A DNA stretch of 14,994 bases from Oscillospiraceae bacterium (GTDB taxonomy: Bacteria > Bacillota > Clostridia > Oscillospirales > Oscillospiraceae): the NCBI GenBank assembly GCA_017936205.1, contig JAGBGB010000301.1:1-14994 (forward strand). Reading direction: 5' to 3'. The translations under genes and the position numbers were made by a program. Under the pieces are notes generated by a model that was given only the letters and a program-made list of their open reading frames with translations, made no database searches and was not told the DNA's origin. Shown one piece after another: positions 7,603 to 14,621 of the stretch (position 1 is its first letter; the number at the start of each line of letters is the position of its first letter).

Positions 7603-10600
7603 TTATCCAATGAAATAGGATTTTGCACTGTCAGAGTATGCAAAGAGGGCTTTGCATAGGTCGAGCAATGCACCTTCCTTATTGTTGCCGTAGGTGTCCG
7701 CACTGTATTGCAGGGTGCAGGAAACAGGGGTGCTTCCTACGAAGATCTGAACAGAAACCACCGTCCGAAGCTCTGCAGCCAAGAGGGCATCTAAGGTGAA
7801 GGCATAAAGCATCCGATCCGGGTTGTAGAGCTCAGGAGTCTCTAAGGTCAGGGTCTTAGGCGTGCCGTGGATGTCAGTGTAGCTTACCTTTAGACTCAAC
7901 TTGGACAGATCGCTCTTGTAATTGACAGGGTCGAAGACGAATTTCAGAGCAACCTTGGATTCCAGATCCAGAGCCTTGCCTGCCCATGTAATGGTGGCAT
8001 TGTCAACATCATTCAGAACCTTATTGGTATTTCCGAAGGTCACAGCCCCTATATCGGACAGATATGCCCTGTGTGCTGCTGTCATATTGGCATCTGCAAG
8101 GGCATCCGTTCGGTAGCTCTTGAAGATCTGTGCCTTTGCACCATAGCGGAGCAGATCTGCGCAGAGGATCTTCAATGCTTCCGGTCTGCCGGGGTTGTTC
8201 AGCTGAGAATAGGCATAGCTTGCGATGCTGTATTCATCCACAGGGGAGCAATAAGGCTGCCCGTTCTTGGTGCCGTAGAGGACAGAGGAGATCTTATCAT
8301 TCATTTGCACAGCGGTGAGACCGTCCAGGGTGAAATAGTAATAATACTCCCTTTCTACAGGGTCGATGCGGATGGTTGTGGTTCCCGTCTTTCCGTTACC
8401 CACGTAAGTGTCAATGACACTCTCCACATAGACCGTGTCCATGTCAAAGCCCTCCAGGAGGGTCTTGGGGATCAACAGATTGATAGAAATATCACTTGCC
8501 AAATTCAAGCTGTGATTCAGCTTTAAGGAAGAATCTTCCACAGCTTCCTTAACTTCCGGTTCACCACAAATGCAGAAGCCATCCTCATAACTGTGGGATG
8601 CCTCGACAGAATAGTCACAGTTCTTGCAGGTGACTGAGTGGGTCAGGGCATTGAGTTTGGCATAAATGTAGCTGTGTCCTGTTGCCGGAATGAGCTGCTG
8701 AGGAACTGAAACTTGACCGCAAAGGCTGCAATGGGAGCCTTCTGTCAGTCCGGTCTCGGTGCAGGTTGGGGCAGCTGCTTCGTCTATCACGTCGATATGT
8801 CCGTGGGCTGCCACCTCCTTTGTGTAGCTGTCTCCACAATTCGGGCAGGTAAAGACATTTAGGCCGTTTTCGGTGCAGGTAGGTACCTTCGTTTCACTAA
8901 GGTGTGAGTGAATGCGTGTCTGTGTCGGAACATAGATACGGAAGGCTGCACAGACTTCCTCTTCTCCGATCTCCTCCATGGAGCTTCCGTCGGCCTTACC
9001 GATATTAAATCCCCGAATCGTATCATTCCCCCACCATTCCGGTGTTACTATGATATAGGGTGCTTGGGTAACGGGATTCCGGGGAACGCTCTGGAGGTGG
9101 TTTGTATCCCACCCATCAGGACGATACTTCCACCCCTCTGCCAGGAGAATGACAGATCCTACGGGAAGCTCTTCCCTCGTAAATCTGGCTGTTGCACAAT
9201 AGTTTTTGCTGTTACTTAAATGTGTAATTGGGCGATCATAGGAAGCTCTGTCTGTGGGGTTCCAAAATGCACACTTTGTTATGCCAAGGCTAAGCTGCGT
9301 ATATCCGGAGGCCGGAGCTTCTCCTGTTAGCAGAGAAGGTGTCACAGCAAAGGGCACTTCGTATGCATTTTTAACCGCTTCTATTACAATGAGTTTTTCC
9401 TCAGGGGTCATATCACCGGGCATATAGCTTATGTGATCAACAGTGAGCTTTGCGGTGGACTTGAGGAACATCAATGTAGTCAGATATCTTCCCACATAGG
9501 TACTCATATGATATCCGTCACGGGTCAGCGTATCTCCAAAGAGAGAGCTTCTTGCATTTTGAACAGCCGTTCCCGAAGGAATCATTATATCAAAGGCATC
9601 ATTCGTACAAATCTTGTTCTTTGTTGCGGAAAGAATCCCATTGTACATGGTCATTTGATCGTTATTGTAGCTCTTAAATGCTGAATGGGTACAATCTTGT
9701 TGATAGGCCCACGTCATGTGCCAGGCCAGCTTTGTGGAAGCATTGGAATTTCGGTTATCCGTTGCTGTCAGCTTTCCCTTAACATAGTCGATCAAATAGG
9801 ACAGGTTCTCATTATAGCTGCTTTCCAAGCCACTGACGGTATGCCCCTCCTGTAAAACAACGTAGTCCCAGCTTCGATCTGTCAGGGCGGAACTGATTCT
9901 ATAGTCGCTTGTGGTTTCCCATGTTCCGCTGTCGTTAAAGTAGTACAGATAGGCCGGAGAGTCGTTGGCTGCATTGGCTGCATGCTTCTGCATATCACAG
10001 TTTGCAATATATAGGTTTCCCAGTGCTACTTTTTCCACACCAAGGTCCCGTGCACTCTGCCATGCGTACCATAATGCATCGGTGGTATAGCTGTTACCAA
10101 TGGCGAGAATTTCCAGCACTCCGTCGCCGTCTACATCCCAGGAATGCTCATGGTAGGCCACCAAGCGAAGGCTCATCTCCAGGGGCCCTTCCCAAGCCAT
10201 CACATTCAGTCTACAGTTCTCAGGATAAAAGTCACGAGCGGCAGCAAGCTCCTCATTTGTAATGTCGGCACTATATGTGCCGTCCGGAAGTGCGATTGTC
10301 ACGGTCAAAGTACCCTGCTGATTTCTCGCGAGGGTCATGGACCACTGCACATCACGGAAATGCTTGTAGGTTAAATTGCTATCCGAGAAAAGCTGACGTC
10401 CCAAGTATCCATTCAGACACAGGGATACCTTACCATGTTGGAGATCAAAAACAAAGCCGAACGCAGTGTCCTGTGCTCCCTCGGATGTGAAACTCACAGC
10501 ATATTTGGTACTTCCGTTGGCCGTGGCGTAGTTTCTGTAGTTGGTAAGATCGTCGAAATAGAGCGTTAATCCATCCAAGCTCACAGTTTTCCGCAATTGA

Positions 10601-13600
10601 ACTCCTGTAAGGGGAGAAGCTCCATGGAAATCCACATTCAAGCCATGGTCAAAAGCATCCTCAGAAAGTGCAATCTTGGAACGAACCTTATAAATGTCAT
10701 CCCTTGCAAAATAGGTCATCGGCTCCACCGAGCTACGCCAACCCACAAGATCAAAGCTGAGGGTAGGATTTGCACCCGATGCAGTAAAATAGAAACAGCA
10801 GCTTCTCGGATCAAAGGTGTCTGTCTGAAGGATGTACGAAGAATCTATCGCAGCAGTGAGAACATCGGAATCTATCATCAAATTCACGCAGTACCCTGCG
10901 TCAGAAGATCGTGTGAATTGTATTCCCCACGGTTTTCCCTCAAGGCTACTCGCTTTCAGACGCTCGTCCTTGATGATGGGGGTGCCGTCTATTGCAAGTC
11001 GATCCGTTGCACCTACGGTCTGCCTGCCTGCATAGAGTGCACCGTTTGCAAAATCAAACACAATGCCAAAAGAATTCCGTTCATAGCCCCCCGGTCCAAA
11101 GGAAAGGGCAAGCTTGGACGGATCGGAGGCAGTTCCATTGTTGATATATCCGCTCAGATTGTCGATTTGGAGATAGAGGTCCTCCAAAGAAACCGGTACA
11201 CGAATGCCTTCCCCCGTAGTGGTCACAGCAGATGTAAAGGAATAGTGCAGACCATTTCCCAAGGGAGCTTCCTCGACGGTGACATATTTGCTCCACACAT
11301 TAGCGGTATTTACCTGATGTGCAGTGCCATTGCGCAACAAAGCATGTTCTGCTTTTGCAACGCATAATCCTTCGTTTGCGGTGCCTGCACCGACGATAGC
11401 ATATATTCCCAGCTTGTCATAAGGAAGGGTGACGGTAAACTGCGTCAGTTCATGCTTGCTGCCTCGCCCCAAAACCTCGCCGCTCAAAAGATCTGTGAGC
11501 ACAAAGCGGTCAAATTTGCTCAAATTCATTCCCTCGAAGGGTACACTGATTGTGGTTGTCACCGTATTCCCTTCTGTGTTGTGATTCCCCACAATCAGGA
11601 TGCCGGTATTATCAGCATAACGGGCATAGGCCTGCAAATCAAGTGCTCCGGTGGTATCAACCTTACAGATGTTTGTGTCCCGATGGTTTTGGGCAGCTTG
11701 GTCAAACACATAGCCATACTCGCGACGAATGCGTAGCATTTGCTTTACCTCTTCATAGAAGGCGGCATTTGCCTCAGATGCTAAGCTACACCATTTGGTT
11801 GCGTCGAAATATAGGCGGATGCCCGAGGGGGTAGAATTGAATTCATCACCCAAATACCATATGGGAATGTAGGAGGAGAAGATGCCCTGATAGGCAATAT
11901 CTAAAAGATTGTTTTTGAAAGAGAAATAATAACTGTCGTGGTTGCTGAAGGCATAGGTGTAGTATTTGTGAGTACCTCCCGTACCATTCTTTTGATCCTC
12001 TATTGTACCGCTGATGGTGCCGTTTTTGACTGCATCAACAATGTTGAAGCCTTCGTCAATAAAGAACTCCTTATCATCCTTCTGGTGCTCGCCGATAGCG
12101 GTGGAGGTTTTGTCGTAACCCTTATAATTCATTACGCCGTACTGCTCCATATCGTAAGCACCGCTGCGATCATTGGCACTTTCCCCGATATAGACCAAAT
12201 TTCTGCCGCTGTCTTGGATTGCCTTACGGAAGCGTGCACAGACAGCCTCCTTAGCATATTGGGGCTCACAATCATAGAGAATACCGTCGATATCCGTCTT
12301 CTTAACGATATCCAGAAGGGTTTCCGTATACCATGAAATCAGGGCCTCATTTGACCAGTCCCAGGCCTTGCCTCCCCAGGCATCCTTGCCGGTGTACCAA
12401 TCCGGATGAGCCTGATAAATAGGAGAATCCGTGGTTGTTCCCCATGTAATGGCATTGAAAATAACATAGATATTGCGTTTATGTGCCTCTGCCACAAAAT
12501 CAGCGAAGATCTGCCAGCCCTGTTCATAGTCCTCTGTACCCGTAATGGCAGGGTCAATAGATTGGAGGCCCAGATTGACATAGTGATTGCCTGCAGTACC
12601 GTCATTTTTCGTCCCGGGTTCACCTACGGAAGTGATCCATATGCAGTTTACCCCCATTTCCTGTACATGGTCTAAGACAGCCACTGCCCCGTCGAGGGTC
12701 CCTTCCTTTGTGGCACGAGGAATGTTAACCTCCATAATAGCTGCCGAGCTGAGCCACGTCGGTGTGCCGTCGGCATCAACGGAAACCTCCGTGCTTGGGA
12801 CATAAGGGTCCATCAAGGTGCTGTTGTCAATGCACGTGGGAACCGCCTTCCGTGTCAGTGCAAGTAAATCAATACTCAGTGTCGTATTAGCCTGAGCGGA
12901 CATCAGATATGCGTAGCAATGCTCCGGGCGGAATGCACTGTCATGCTTGACAACCGAAGCTCCTATTGTTGCACAATGCCGCCGTCCGTCAATTTCAATA
13001 GCAACCTCATAGTCCCCGTCCGATTGACGGGAAATGTCAACCGTCCAATCCTTCCCTTCCATATTTTCATATTGAAAAACGGAAGACGAGAACAGAGGTG
13101 TACCAACAGAGACCACTCGGCCCGGACTGACGGTACCGTTACTGACCTCCGCATTGGAGGCATAGATCTTGCCACTGCCAAACTCAAAGATCAAACCGAA
13201 GGAGCTCCGGGACATCATGCCTGTGCCAAAGGTAAGGCAGAGTCTTCCGAGTTTTGCGGCATCTGTTGTATGCAAATTGGAAAAGTGGAAGCGAAGTGCA
13301 TCTAAGGAAACGGGAATGACCAAGCCTTCCGTCACAGAATGGGCCGCAGCGGTAAAATCATAATGTAGACCACCCTCTGCCCCCTCCGCAACCCTTAGCC
13401 ATTTTGACCAGCTATTGAGGGTGTCAGCATAATTCCCGGTGCCTCTCAGGAGTGTGTCTGCTTCCGTCAGGATTTGCGGAACCGGAGTCTGCTTCCAGCC
13501 CTCCAGAGTAAGAGAGAAGCTGGGCAGGTTTTTCACCGCCATAATTGCCATGCAGCAGTTAGCAGGATCAAAGCTTGCGTTTTCAATCAATCCCCGGGGA

Positions 13601-14205
13601 ATAACGCCTTGCAAGGTCTTGTTGCTTACATGAACAATAAGCAAATAATTGCCGTCCGGTTCCCTTTCCATGGCGATGGTCCACTGCTGTCCCTTTAAGC
13701 CTGCAGAAGTCAAAGCCCCGTCCTGCAGGATGGCAGTTCCGGTTTCAACCAAGGATGAGCCGTCTTTCTGTCCTATGTATATCTTCCCGTTCTTCGTATC
13801 GAAAATCAGACCAAAATCGAAGCGGTCATACTCCCCGTCCCCAAAGGAAATGGCGAATCTTCCATTTGCACTTGGGGCATTATTTTCATAAGAACTGAAT
13901 TTCAACTGCAATCCGTTTAAATCCAGCTTCCGGGACAGCCCTTCGAAAACCGTTCCTACTGCCTTTGTGAACTGAAATTCCAGGCCCGTCCCCTTTTCCT
14001 TCACCGACAGATAGGGAGCCCAGTCGTTTGCTGTCTTCTTAATACTGCTGCGTCCGGCACGGAGGGTTGTGTCGGCGAGACTCGGTGTGTTCCACCCCTC
14101 CTCATCCAAGAGGATCTGCTCCTCTGCCATGGGCTCTGCTGCCACAAAGCCGGTAAACAGTCCGGTCAGAATCGAAAGAATTAAAAACGCTGTAATGACT
14201 CTCAT
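7603..14205 (-). CDS. Giant secreted GH13-like hydrolase with SGNH/DUF4886-type esterase domain
   Basis: The protein has 2200 residues with a signal peptide (cut near VAA23). Order: two beta modules (41-240, 243-454); a GH13-like barrel (461-940); two more beta modules (947-1160, 1163-1352); an SGNH domain like DUF4886 (1364-1620); a beta region (1625-1760); zinc-ribbon-like repeats with CPNC, CSLC, CKNC and CICG (1766-1883); the shared C-terminal module (1890-2200). GH13 evidence: the likely nucleophile Asp645 in GILYDCEP, Glu675 in IGES and SNHD at 754-757. The usual region-I DxxxNH is NAITW, and the Arg before the nucleophile is Leu643, so activity may differ from amylase. SGNH evidence: GNSYT with Ser1372 and DGYH with Asp1563 and His1566. 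The protein probably attacks an acylated extracellular glycan. The start has an AAGGGA site about ten bases upstream. The phosphodiester glycosidase gene follows. Confidence 0.88.
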   Translation of the reverse strand: MRVITAFLILSILTGLFTGFVAAEPMAEEQILLDEEGWNTPSLADTTLRAGRSSIKKTANDWAPYLSVKEKGTGLEFQFTKAVGTVFEGLSRKLDLNGLQLKFSSYENNAPSANGRFAISFGDGEYDRFDFGLIFDTKNGKIYIGQKDGSSLVETGTAILQDGALTSAGLKGQQWTIAMEREPDGNYLLIVHVSNKTLQGVIPRGLIENASFDPANCCMAIMAVKNLPSFSLTLEGWKQTPVPQILTEADTLLRGTGNYADTLNSWSKWLRVAEGAEGGLHYDFTAAAHSVTEGLVIPVSLDALRFHFSNLHTTDAAKLGRLCLTFGTGMMSRSSFGLIFEFGSGKIYASNAEVSNGTVSPGRVVSVGTPLFSSSVFQYENMEGKDWTVDISRQSDGDYEVAIEIDGRRHCATIGASVVKHDSAFRPEHCYAYLMSAQANTTLSIDLLALTRKAVPTCIDNSTLMDPYVPSTEVSVDADGTPTWLSSAAIMEVNIPRATKEGTLDGAVAVLDHVQEMGVNCIWITSVGEPGTKNDGTAGNHYVNLGLQSIDPAITGTEDYEQGWQIFADFVAEAHKRNIYVIFNAITWGTTTDSPIYQAHPDWYTGKDAWGGKAWDWSNEALISWYTETLLDIVKKTDIDGILYDCEPQYAKEAVCARFRKAIQDSGRNLVYIGESANDRSGAYDMEQYGVMNYKGYDKTSTAIGEHQKDDKEFFIDEGFNIVDAVKNGTISGTIEDQKNGTGGTHKYYTYAFSNHDSYYFSFKNNLLDIAYQGIFSSYIPIWYLGDEFNSTPSGIRLYFDATKWCSLASEANAAFYEEVKQMLRIRREYGYVFDQAAQNHRDTNICKVDTTGALDLQAYARYADNTGILIVGNHNTEGNTVTTTISVPFEGMNLSKFDRFVLTDLLSGEVLGRGSKHELTQFTVTLPYDKLGIYAIVGAGTANEGLCVAKAEHALLRNGTAHQVNTANVWSKYVTVEEAPLGNGLHYSFTSAVTTTGEGIRVPVSLEDLYLQIDNLSGYINNGTASDPSKLALSFGPGGYERNSFGIVFDFANGALYAGRQTVGATDRLAIDGTPIIKDERLKASSLEGKPWGIQFTRSSDAGYCVNLMIDSDVLTAAIDSSYILQTDTFDPRSCCFYFTASGANPTLSFDLVGWRSSVEPMTYFARDDIYKVRSKIALSEDAFDHGLNVDFHGASPLTGVQLRKTVSLDGLTLYFDDLTNYRNYATANGSTKYAVSFTSEGAQDTAFGFVFDLQHGKVSLCLNGYLGRQLFSDSNLTYKHFRDVQWSMTLARNQQGTLTVTIALPDGTYSADITNEELAAARDFYPENCRLNVMAWEGPLEMSLRLVAYHEHSWDVDGDGVLEILAIGNSYTTDALWYAWQSARDLGVEKVALGNLYIANCDMQKHAANAANDSPAYLYYFNDSGTWETTSDYRISSALTDRSWDYVVLQEGHTVSGLESSYNENLSYLIDYVKGKLTATDNRNSNASTKLAWHMTWAYQQDCTHSAFKSYNNDQMTMYNGILSATKNKICTNDAFDIMIPSGTAVQNARSSLFGDTLTRDGYHMSTYVGRYLTTLMFLKSTAKLTVDHISYMPGDMTPEEKLIVIEAVKNAYEVPFAVTPSLLTGEAPASGYTQLSLGITKCAFWNPTDRASYDRPITHLSNSKNYCATARFTREELPVGSVILLAEGWKYRPDGWDTNHLQSVPRNPVTQAPYIIVTPEWWGNDTIRGFNIGKADGSSMEEIGEEEVCAAFRIYVPTQTRIHSHLSETKVPTCTENGLNVFTCPNCGDSYTKEVAAHGHIDVIDEAAAPTCTETGLTEGSHCSLCGQVSVPQQLIPATGHSYIYAKLNALTHSVTCKNCDYSVEASHSYEDGFCICGEPEVKEAVEDSSLKLNHSLNLASDISINLLIPKTLLEGFDMDTVYVESVIDTYVGNGKTGTTTIRIDPVEREYYYYFTLDGLTAVQMNDKISSVLYGTKNGQPYCSPVDEYSIASYAYSQLNNPGRPEALKILCADLLRYGAKAQIFKSYRTDALADANMTAAHRAYLSDIGAVTFGNTNKVLNDVDNATITWAGKALDLESKVALKFVFDPVNYKSDLSKLSLKVSYTDIHGTPKTLTLETPELYNPDRMLYAFTLDALLAAELRTVVSVQIFVGSTPVSCTLQYSADTYGNNKEGALLDLCKALFAYSDSAKSYFIG
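7606..8538 (-). repeat. Shared C-terminal module, copy in the 2200-residue protein
   Basis: This encodes residues 1890-2200, from EDSSLKLNHSLNLASDIS to FAYSDSAKSYFIG. Over the last 123 residues I count nine differences from the gene at the right edge. Over about 160 aligned bases nearest the stop I count about 19 differences by eye, many of them silent. Confidence 0.88.
10150..10719 (-). repeat. Internal beta module, copy 4 of the 2200-residue protein
   Basis: This encodes residues 1163-1352. It keeps the module's landmarks VSLDGLTLYFDDL, AFGFVFDLQHGKV, WSMTLAR, FYPENCRLNV and MSLRLVAY. It is the most diverged copy and leads straight into the esterase domain. Confidence 0.75.
10726..11367 (-). 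repeat. Internal beta module, copy 3 of the 2200-residue protein
   Basis: This encodes residues 947-1160, just after the GH13-like domain. Landmarks are ALLRNGT, WSKYVTVEE, VPVSLEDLYLQIDNL, SFGIVFDFANGALYAG, FDPRSCCFYF and LSFDLVGW. It resembles copy 2 most. Confidence 0.8.
12844..13479 (-). repeat. Internal beta module, copy 2 of the 2200-residue protein
   Basis: This encodes residues 243-454. Landmarks are TLLRGTG, WSKWLRVAE, VPVSLDALRFHFSNL, SFGLIFEFGSGKIYAS, FRPEHCYAYL and LSIDLLAL. It directly precedes the GH13-like domain. The all-beta appearance and position suggest a lectin-like or carbohydrate-binding role, which is inference. Confidence 0.8.
13486..14085 (-). repeat. Internal beta module, copy 1 of the 2200-residue protein
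   Basis: This encodes residues 41-240, the first domain after the signal peptide. Landmarks are TTLRAGR, WAPYLSVKE, LDLNGLQLKFSSY, DFGLIFDTKNGKIYIG, WTIAMEREPDGNY, FDPANCCMAI and FSLTLEGW. I cannot match it to a named domain family. Confidence 0.8.
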
Positions 14206-14240
14206 GTATGGTCATTCCCTTCTGTAAAATATCTACATAT

Positions 14241-14268
14241 ATTATACATTATTTTGGGGAAATTGCAA
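14241..14268 (-). promoter_or_regulatory. Predicted sigma-A promoter of the 2200-residue protein gene
   Basis: On the minus strand TTGCAA (14268-14263), a 16-base spacer and a perfect TATAAT (14246-14241) precede the start at 14205. The transcript would begin near 14233, giving a leader of about 30 bases. It probably drives both this gene and the phosphodiester glycosidase gene. Confidence 0.7.
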
Positions 14269-14312
14269 TCTCTTCTATGGGGACTCACCATATATCCTTG
14301 TACAAACATTTA

Positions 14313-14346
14313 CCCCTTATCCGGAATCATTACGCCGGATAAGGGG
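14313..14346. other. Perfect 12-bp inverted repeat (hairpin)
   Basis: CCCCTTATCCGG (14313-14324) and CCGGATAAGGGG (14335-14346) pair perfectly around a 10-base loop. Neither side has a T tract, so a standard terminator is doubtful. It lies 45 bases upstream of the -35 box of the 14205 gene. It could be a transcript end, a processing site or a protein-binding palindrome. Confidence 0.75.
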
Positions 14347-14375
14347 CATCGTACATTGTTGACGCACTGACCGTG

Positions 14376-14469
14376 CTATAATACTGTTTCTTGATAAAAT
14401 GGTTTGAAAACCATTTTATTGCAGGATGAATATCCTGCACCGCCTATGGCGGCAAGAACAGTATTACAG
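14376..14469. repeat. Four-way-junction structured element A
   Basis: A closing stem (14376-14393 with 14453-14469) surrounds three hairpins. They are ATAAAATGGTTT with its complement (14394-14419, 12 bp), GCAGGAT/ATCCTGC (14421-14438, 7 bp) and CCGCC/GGCGG (14440-14452, 5 bp). Only bases 14420 and 14439 are unpaired at the junction. The one mismatch of the closing stem on the plus strand (A against C) becomes a G-U pair in a minus-strand RNA. The function is unknown. It could be a structured RNA or a small mobile palindromic element. Confidence 0.75.
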
Positions 14470-14470
14470 G

Positions 14471-14547
14471 TTATTTCTTGGCGGCTTTGCCGCCATGCCG
14501 CGTACCAGCGTCATAATAAAACGGTTAATCCGTTTTATTAGAAATAA
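14471..14547. repeat. Four-way-junction structured element B, inverted diverged copy of A
   Basis: The closing stem TTATTTCT (14471-14478) with AGAAATAA (14540-14547) surrounds three hairpins. They are TGGCGGC/GCCGCCA (14479-14495), a weak one at 14497-14512 with one mismatch, and AATAAAACGG/CCGTTTTATT (14515-14539). Read on the minus strand, hairpin order, spacing and junction sequence match element A read on the plus strand. The two are therefore inverted homologues that abut with a single base between them. Confidence 0.7.
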
Positions 14548-14572
14548 GTATAAGGGTAGCCTTTGTCTCACA

Positions 14573-14606
14573 GAAACCCCTCAAAGAAAGATCTCTGAGG
14601 GGTTTC
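14573..14606 (-). terminator. Terminator-like hairpin after the right-edge gene
   Basis: GAAACCCCTCA and TGAGGGGTTTC form an 11-bp perfect stem around a 12-base loop, 15 bases past the stop at 14622. The minus-strand tail is only TTTC then TGTG, so the T tract is poor. The position argues for a terminator all the same. Confidence 0.6.
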
Positions 14607-14621
14607 CGGCCTGGGTGAAAA

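Noticed and set aside
14376..14469. Element A as a tRNA, because it folds as a cloverleaf
   Set aside because: The arms do not have tRNA lengths; there is no T-loop GTTCRA, no 7-base anticodon loop and no acceptor-like end. The hairpin loops are 2-4 bases.
14313..14606. CRISPR array, suggested by repeated short palindromes
   Set aside because: There are no evenly spaced direct repeats with unique spacers; the palindromes differ from each other and form two folded units.
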